A stretch of 37,204 nt of DNA. It comes from Deltaproteobacteria bacterium. GTDB lineage: Bacteria; Desulfobacterota; Syntrophia; Syntrophales; UBA5619. The stretch is taken from contig JAJFTY010000003.1 in NCBI GenBank assembly GCA_021372695.1, positions 1-37,204 of the forward strand, read 5' to 3'. The notes under the pieces are model-generated. The model was given only the letters and a program-made list of their open reading frames with translations. It was not told where the DNA came from and made no database searches. Positions 34,146 to 37,204 of the stretch are shown piece after piece (position 1 is the stretch's first letter; every line of letters begins with the position of its first letter). Both the position numbers and the translations under genes were made by a program.

Positions 34146-34467
34146 ATTCCATTACGGTTTTGAACGGTATCAAAAGCGTGTGAGAATCAGGTGAAACACT
34201 CTCCGTGTCGGCCCCTCGCGCCGGAGGCCACTCCCTCGAGAGTACCGTATCAATCAAGAGGTTATCATCCGTCGATAACCTCTTTTATTTTTGCGCGGAG
34301 CAGAACCGCTCGCCTGCGATCCCGGCCCGCATACAGCGCCCGGGCGGTCGGCAACATTCGGCTCTCGCCGCAGCTGCCGCGATGTGGTAAAAGGCGGTCC
34401 ATGAAAGCCCGCAGCGTCGGCTCATGCGATCACGTCGCTGCTCGTCGAACGGAGGGATCGAGAAATC
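34146..34467. other. Intergenic region upstream of the synthetase fusion gene
   Basis: About 320 bases holding the terminator at 34256-34290 and, after it, GC-rich sequence up to the fusion gene. No convincing promoter or gene is seen; open frames here lack support. Confidence 0.4.
34256..34290 (+). terminator. Intrinsic terminator after the small-ORF cluster
   Basis: An 11-bp perfect stem (34256-34266 with 34274-34284) with a 7-base loop, followed by TTATTT. Confidence 0.85.
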
Positions 34468-36993
34468 ATGGAATACAAGAATCTTGGCGAGGCTTATCGA
34501 GCGGTCTGCACGCGCCACGCAGACCGGACCCTCTTCCGGAACCAGGGAATCACGTTCCGGGAATGCTGGCAGCGAGCGGAAACCCTGGCCCTGTTCCTTC
34601 GTCAGGAGGGGTATGGCCGGGGAGACATCGTTGCCATCCTCGCGGGCAACTCCCCGGAGTGGTGTATCACCTACATGGCCGTCACGGCGATCGGATCGAT
34701 CGCTCTCCCCCTCGACACGAACCTGCTGCCCGATCAGTACCGGGCCATGCTCCGGGCCGTCAAGGCACGGGCCGTATTCGTCTCCGAACCTTTTCGCGGC
34801 CTCTTCGAGGACGTTACCGTTTACAGGATCGACGCCGCGCCGCCCGCCGCGGGAGGCGAACCCCTCCCGGAGGTGCCGTTCGCGGAGAATGAGATCGCTT
34901 CTCTCCTGTTCACCTCCGGAACCACGGGAAACTCCAAGATCGTCTCCCTCACCCACGGTAACATTCTCCACATCGCGCTCGCCTGCACGGAGCTCGAGGA
35001 GTACACGGAAGAGGATGTCACCCTTGCGATGCTGCCGCTGTACCACATCTACGCTTTCGAATCGACCTTCATGGCCCCGCTCATGACGGGAGGTTCCATC
35101 GTTTTCCAGAATTCCCTGAAGGGGCCGGACATCATCCGGGCGCTCGCGGAAAACCCGATCACGATCTTTCCGGCGGCCCCGCAGATGTGGGAGCTCTTCT
35201 TCGACGCGATGGTGGGGAAGATCCGGGCGCAGTCCCGGCTGAAATACCGGATTTTTCGCTTCTTCCTGCATGCGGGGCCCGCATTGCGCGCCGTGGGGCT
35301 CGGCTTTCTGCCGGAAAAGATTTTCCGGCCGGTCCACGACCTCTTCGGACAGAAGATGCGGTTCTTTATCAGCGGCGGCGCCCCCCTCAAGAAGGAGTAT
35401 TTCAATGCTTACAGGAATATGGGATTCTACATCATGGAGGGCTACGGCCTGACCGAAACGACCGGACCCATCGCCATCCCCTATTACCGAGAAGCGGTCG
35501 CCGGCGCCGTGGGCCCGCCCGTCCCGGGCAACGAGGTCAGGATCAAGGATGTCAACGCCGACGGAATCGGCGAGATCTGGCTCAGGGGCAAGGCCGTGAT
35601 GGCCGGATACTACAAAAACGATGAGGCCAACAGCCAGGCCTTCGATGGGGAGGGGTTCTTCAATACCCAGGATCTGGGCTTCGTCGACGGGCAAGGCCAG
35701 ATCCACATCACGGGACGCAAGAAGAACGTCATCGTTCTCGACTCCGGAAAGAACGTCTATCCCGAGGAGTTGGAACTCCATTTCCGGACTTCGCCCCTGA
35801 TCGCTGAAATCGCGGTCTTCGGCCGGAAGATCGAAGGCCGTGAGACGGTCAGCGCAGTCATCGTTCCGGCCTCAGGCCTGAAGGAGGGCTACCGGGCCAT
35901 CCGGGAGGAGGTTGCCGCCCTGAACAGGAGCCTCCCCCCCTACAAGGCGCTCCTCCGTTTCGCCCTGTCAGTCGATCCGCTGCCTCGGAACTCCACGCGC
36001 AAGGTGCTCATCGACGAGGTGATCCGTCTGCTGGACGAGGGAGTCTTCCAGGAGCAAGAAGGGAGATTGGCGACGCCCCGGAAACGGCTCGCAGCAGCGG
36101 ATGCCCGCGAGCAGGAGATCATCGCCATCCTCGGCGAGAAGCTGCACGCTACCGAGCTCTATGCGAGCGAAACCTTGACCGACCATGGGATCGACTCCTT
36201 AGGCTTAATCGAGTTGATCGCGCATCTGGAAGAGCTCCTCGGCATCTCCGTGGATATGGACAAGGTAAGCCCCTTCCAGAAGATCGAGGAGTTCGTCCGC
36301 TGCCTGGCCGGCTGCGAACGCCGCGCCGGCGCGAATCTGGACGAACTGATCCTCCGGAGTGAAGTGACGACCGGACTGACGACCTTTCCGAATCCCTTGG
36401 CCGAGGGCATCCTGCTGGCCGTTCGAATGGCTTCGCGGTTCTGCTGGGATCTTCGCGTCGTCCATCCGGAGCGCCTGGTCGCCGATAACGTGATCATCGT
36501 TGCCAACCACCAGTCCAACCTCGACGCCCCGTGGCTCATGAACGTCCTCCCTTGCCGCCTGCGGAAACGGACCTTCATCATCGGAAAAAGAGAGCTCTCT
36601 TTCCTGCGCTATCCCCTGATCGGCTCCCCCTTGCTGTTTGTCGACCGCACGGGAAATGTCGTTCCGGCCCTCAAGGCCGCGGCCGATGTCCTGCGGAGCG
36701 GCGCTTCGTTGATCATCTTCCCGGAGGGGACCAGGACGCGCGACGGGGCATTGGGAAAATTCAAGTCCGGTGCGGCCTACCTGGCCTGGCATCTGGGGAA
36801 GAAGATCATTCCGGTCAGGGTCGAGGGTTCATTCGATATCCTGCCCCGCGGCAGGTCGCTCCCCAGGTTCTTCGGCGGACACCGGGGAATCCTGCATGTC
36901 GGCCAGGCCGTCGATCCCGGTCGTTTCGAGTCGGTCGACGCGATCAACGACCATCTGCGGAAGGTCATCGAAACCTTGAAAGAGACGGGATGA
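34468..36993 (+). CDS. Acyl-AMP ligase / acyl carrier / PlsC-type acyltransferase fusion
   Basis: An 841-residue three-domain enzyme. Residues 1 to about 530 form an adenylating enzyme: P-loop TSGTTGNSK (149-157), YGLTETTGP, GRKKNVIVLDSGKNVYPEELE and the C-terminal Lys region NSTRKVL. About 550-625 is an acyl-carrier domain with phosphopantetheine site S577 in DHGIDSLGLIEL. About 640-841 is a PlsC-type acyltransferase: NHQSNLDAP (H681, D686, the HX4D motif) and FPEGTRTR (751-758). The chain could activate a fatty acid, load it on its own carrier and transfer it to a lysophospholipid or another acceptor. E. coli Aas has similar parts in the opposite order and without an internal carrier. There is no obvious operon partner. 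Confidence 0.92.
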   Translation: MEYKNLGEAYRAVCTRHADRTLFRNQGITFRECWQRAETLALFLRQEGYGRGDIVAILAGNSPEWCITYMAVTAIGSIALPLDTNLLPDQYRAMLRAVKARAVFVSEPFRGLFEDVTVYRIDAAPPAAGGEPLPEVPFAENEIASLLFTSGTTGNSKIVSLTHGNILHIALACTELEEYTEEDVTLAMLPLYHIYAFESTFMAPLMTGGSIVFQNSLKGPDIIRALAENPITIFPAAPQMWELFFDAMVGKIRAQSRLKYRIFRFFLHAGPALRAVGLGFLPEKIFRPVHDLFGQKMRFFISGGAPLKKEYFNAYRNMGFYIMEGYGLTETTGPIAIPYYREAVAGAVGPPVPGNEVRIKDVNADGIGEIWLRGKAVMAGYYKNDEANSQAFDGEGFFNTQDLGFVDGQGQIHITGRKKNVIVLDSGKNVYPEELELHFRTSPLIAEIAVFGRKIEGRETVSAVIVPASGLKEGYRAIREEVAALNRSLPPYKALLRFALSVDPLPRNSTRKVLIDEVIRLLDEGVFQEQEGRLATPRKRLAAADAREQEIIAILGEKLHATELYASETLTDHGIDSLGLIELIAHLEELLGISVDMDKVSPFQKIEEFVRCLAGCERRAGANLDELILRSEVTTGLTTFPNPLAEGILLAVRMASRFCWDLRVVHPERLVADNVIIVANHQSNLDAPWLMNVLPCRLRKRTFIIGKRELSFLRYPLIGSPLLFVDRTGNVVPALKAAADVLRSGASLIIFPEGTRTRDGALGKFKSGAAYLAWHLGKKIIPVRVEGSFDILPRGRSLPRFFGGHRGILHVGQAVDPGRFESVDAINDHLRKVIETLKETG

Positions 36994-37080
36994 GACGTGG
37001 GTTCGGCCGGCCGAGGCCGGGAAACAGAGGGGCGGGAACCTGCGCCGCCCACCACCTCGAATCGGATGCAAACAATGACC

Positions 37081-37109
37081 TTGACAAACCTTGAGGCAAA
37101 AAGTATGGT
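37081..37109 (+). promoter_or_regulatory. Sigma-70 promoter near the window end
   Basis: Perfect TTGACA (37081-37086), a 17-base spacer and TATGGT (37104-37109). It drives a gene or RNA lying beyond the window; no start codon with a ribosome binding site is seen in the last 95 bases. Confidence 0.65.
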
Positions 37110-37204
37110 CCGCGCAAAGGACCCAAGGGCCCGGTCTCGTGATGTCTGAGGTTCTCTCCTTCACGCGATTGCGGCTTTTGTCTGTTCTCTCATAAAGCAT
37201 TTCC

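Overview
This is a GC-rich bacterial chromosome segment with about 38 protein-coding genes, no RNA genes, no insertion sequences and no CRISPR array. The gene content suggests an anaerobic, possibly syntrophic deltaproteobacterium (Desulfobacterota, perhaps Syntrophales). The pointers are a HesB-like selenoprotein, a TAXI-type TRAP transporter with DUF1850, a two-subunit CoA-transferase, a BKACE enzyme, a pyruvoyl-dependent arginine decarboxylase, a rubrerythrin-like ferritin, a LarA-type protein and tandem PilT ATPases. The assignment is inferred from gene content only; no rRNA or other phylogenetic marker was compared.

Layout. 1-5460 (+): the 3' part of clpA overlapping aat (N-degron pathway), an MscS channel, and a receiver-GAF-PAS-PAS sensor that stops just inside a third PAS domain. 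A 14-bp hairpin separates it from the convergent operon. 5492-11926 (-): a catabolic uptake block. An IclR regulator is followed by CoA-transferase A and B, a TAXI binding protein, DUF1850 and a fused TRAP permease. 12339-14777 (+): universal stress protein, a 3-hydroxyisobutyrate dehydrogenase-like enzyme and a BKACE enzyme. Both blocks look like parts of one carboxylic-acid or beta-keto-acid degradation locus. 14800-16298 (-): a lipoprotein and a zinc-protease-like protein, translationally coupled. 16650-20337 (+): a cNMP-binding-domain protein, ferritin-like protein, arginine decarboxylase, nitroreductase, alpha/beta hydrolase and a Lys/Ala/Pro-rich histone H1-like protein.

20419-23265 (-): PaaI thioesterase, stand-alone pyruvate-kinase-C-like protein and a secreted transglutaminase-like protein. 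23468-23785 (+): the highlight, an IscA/HesB-like gene with an in-frame TGA exactly where the family has its first conserved cysteine (GG-U-SG). A SECIS-like hairpin follows 25 nt later, so it is read here as one selenoprotein and not as two fragments. 23869-24861 (+): TPR protein. 24867-27683 (-): two PilT-type ATPases and a receiver-like protein that lacks its phosphoacceptor Asp. 27997-29570 (+): an exported metallo-beta-lactamase-fold hydrolase overlapping a small DUF5329-like protein.

29660-33097 (-): LarA-type nickel enzyme homologue, ABC ATPase and ABC-2 permease, the last two separated by a hairpin-rich spacer. 33110-34290: an AT-richer island with three small orphan ORFs behind a sigma-54-like promoter and a perfect 15-bp palindrome, closed by a strong terminator. 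34468-36993 (+): an acyl-AMP ligase, carrier protein and PlsC acyltransferase fused in one chain. The window ends with a good sigma-70 promoter for a gene beyond the edge.
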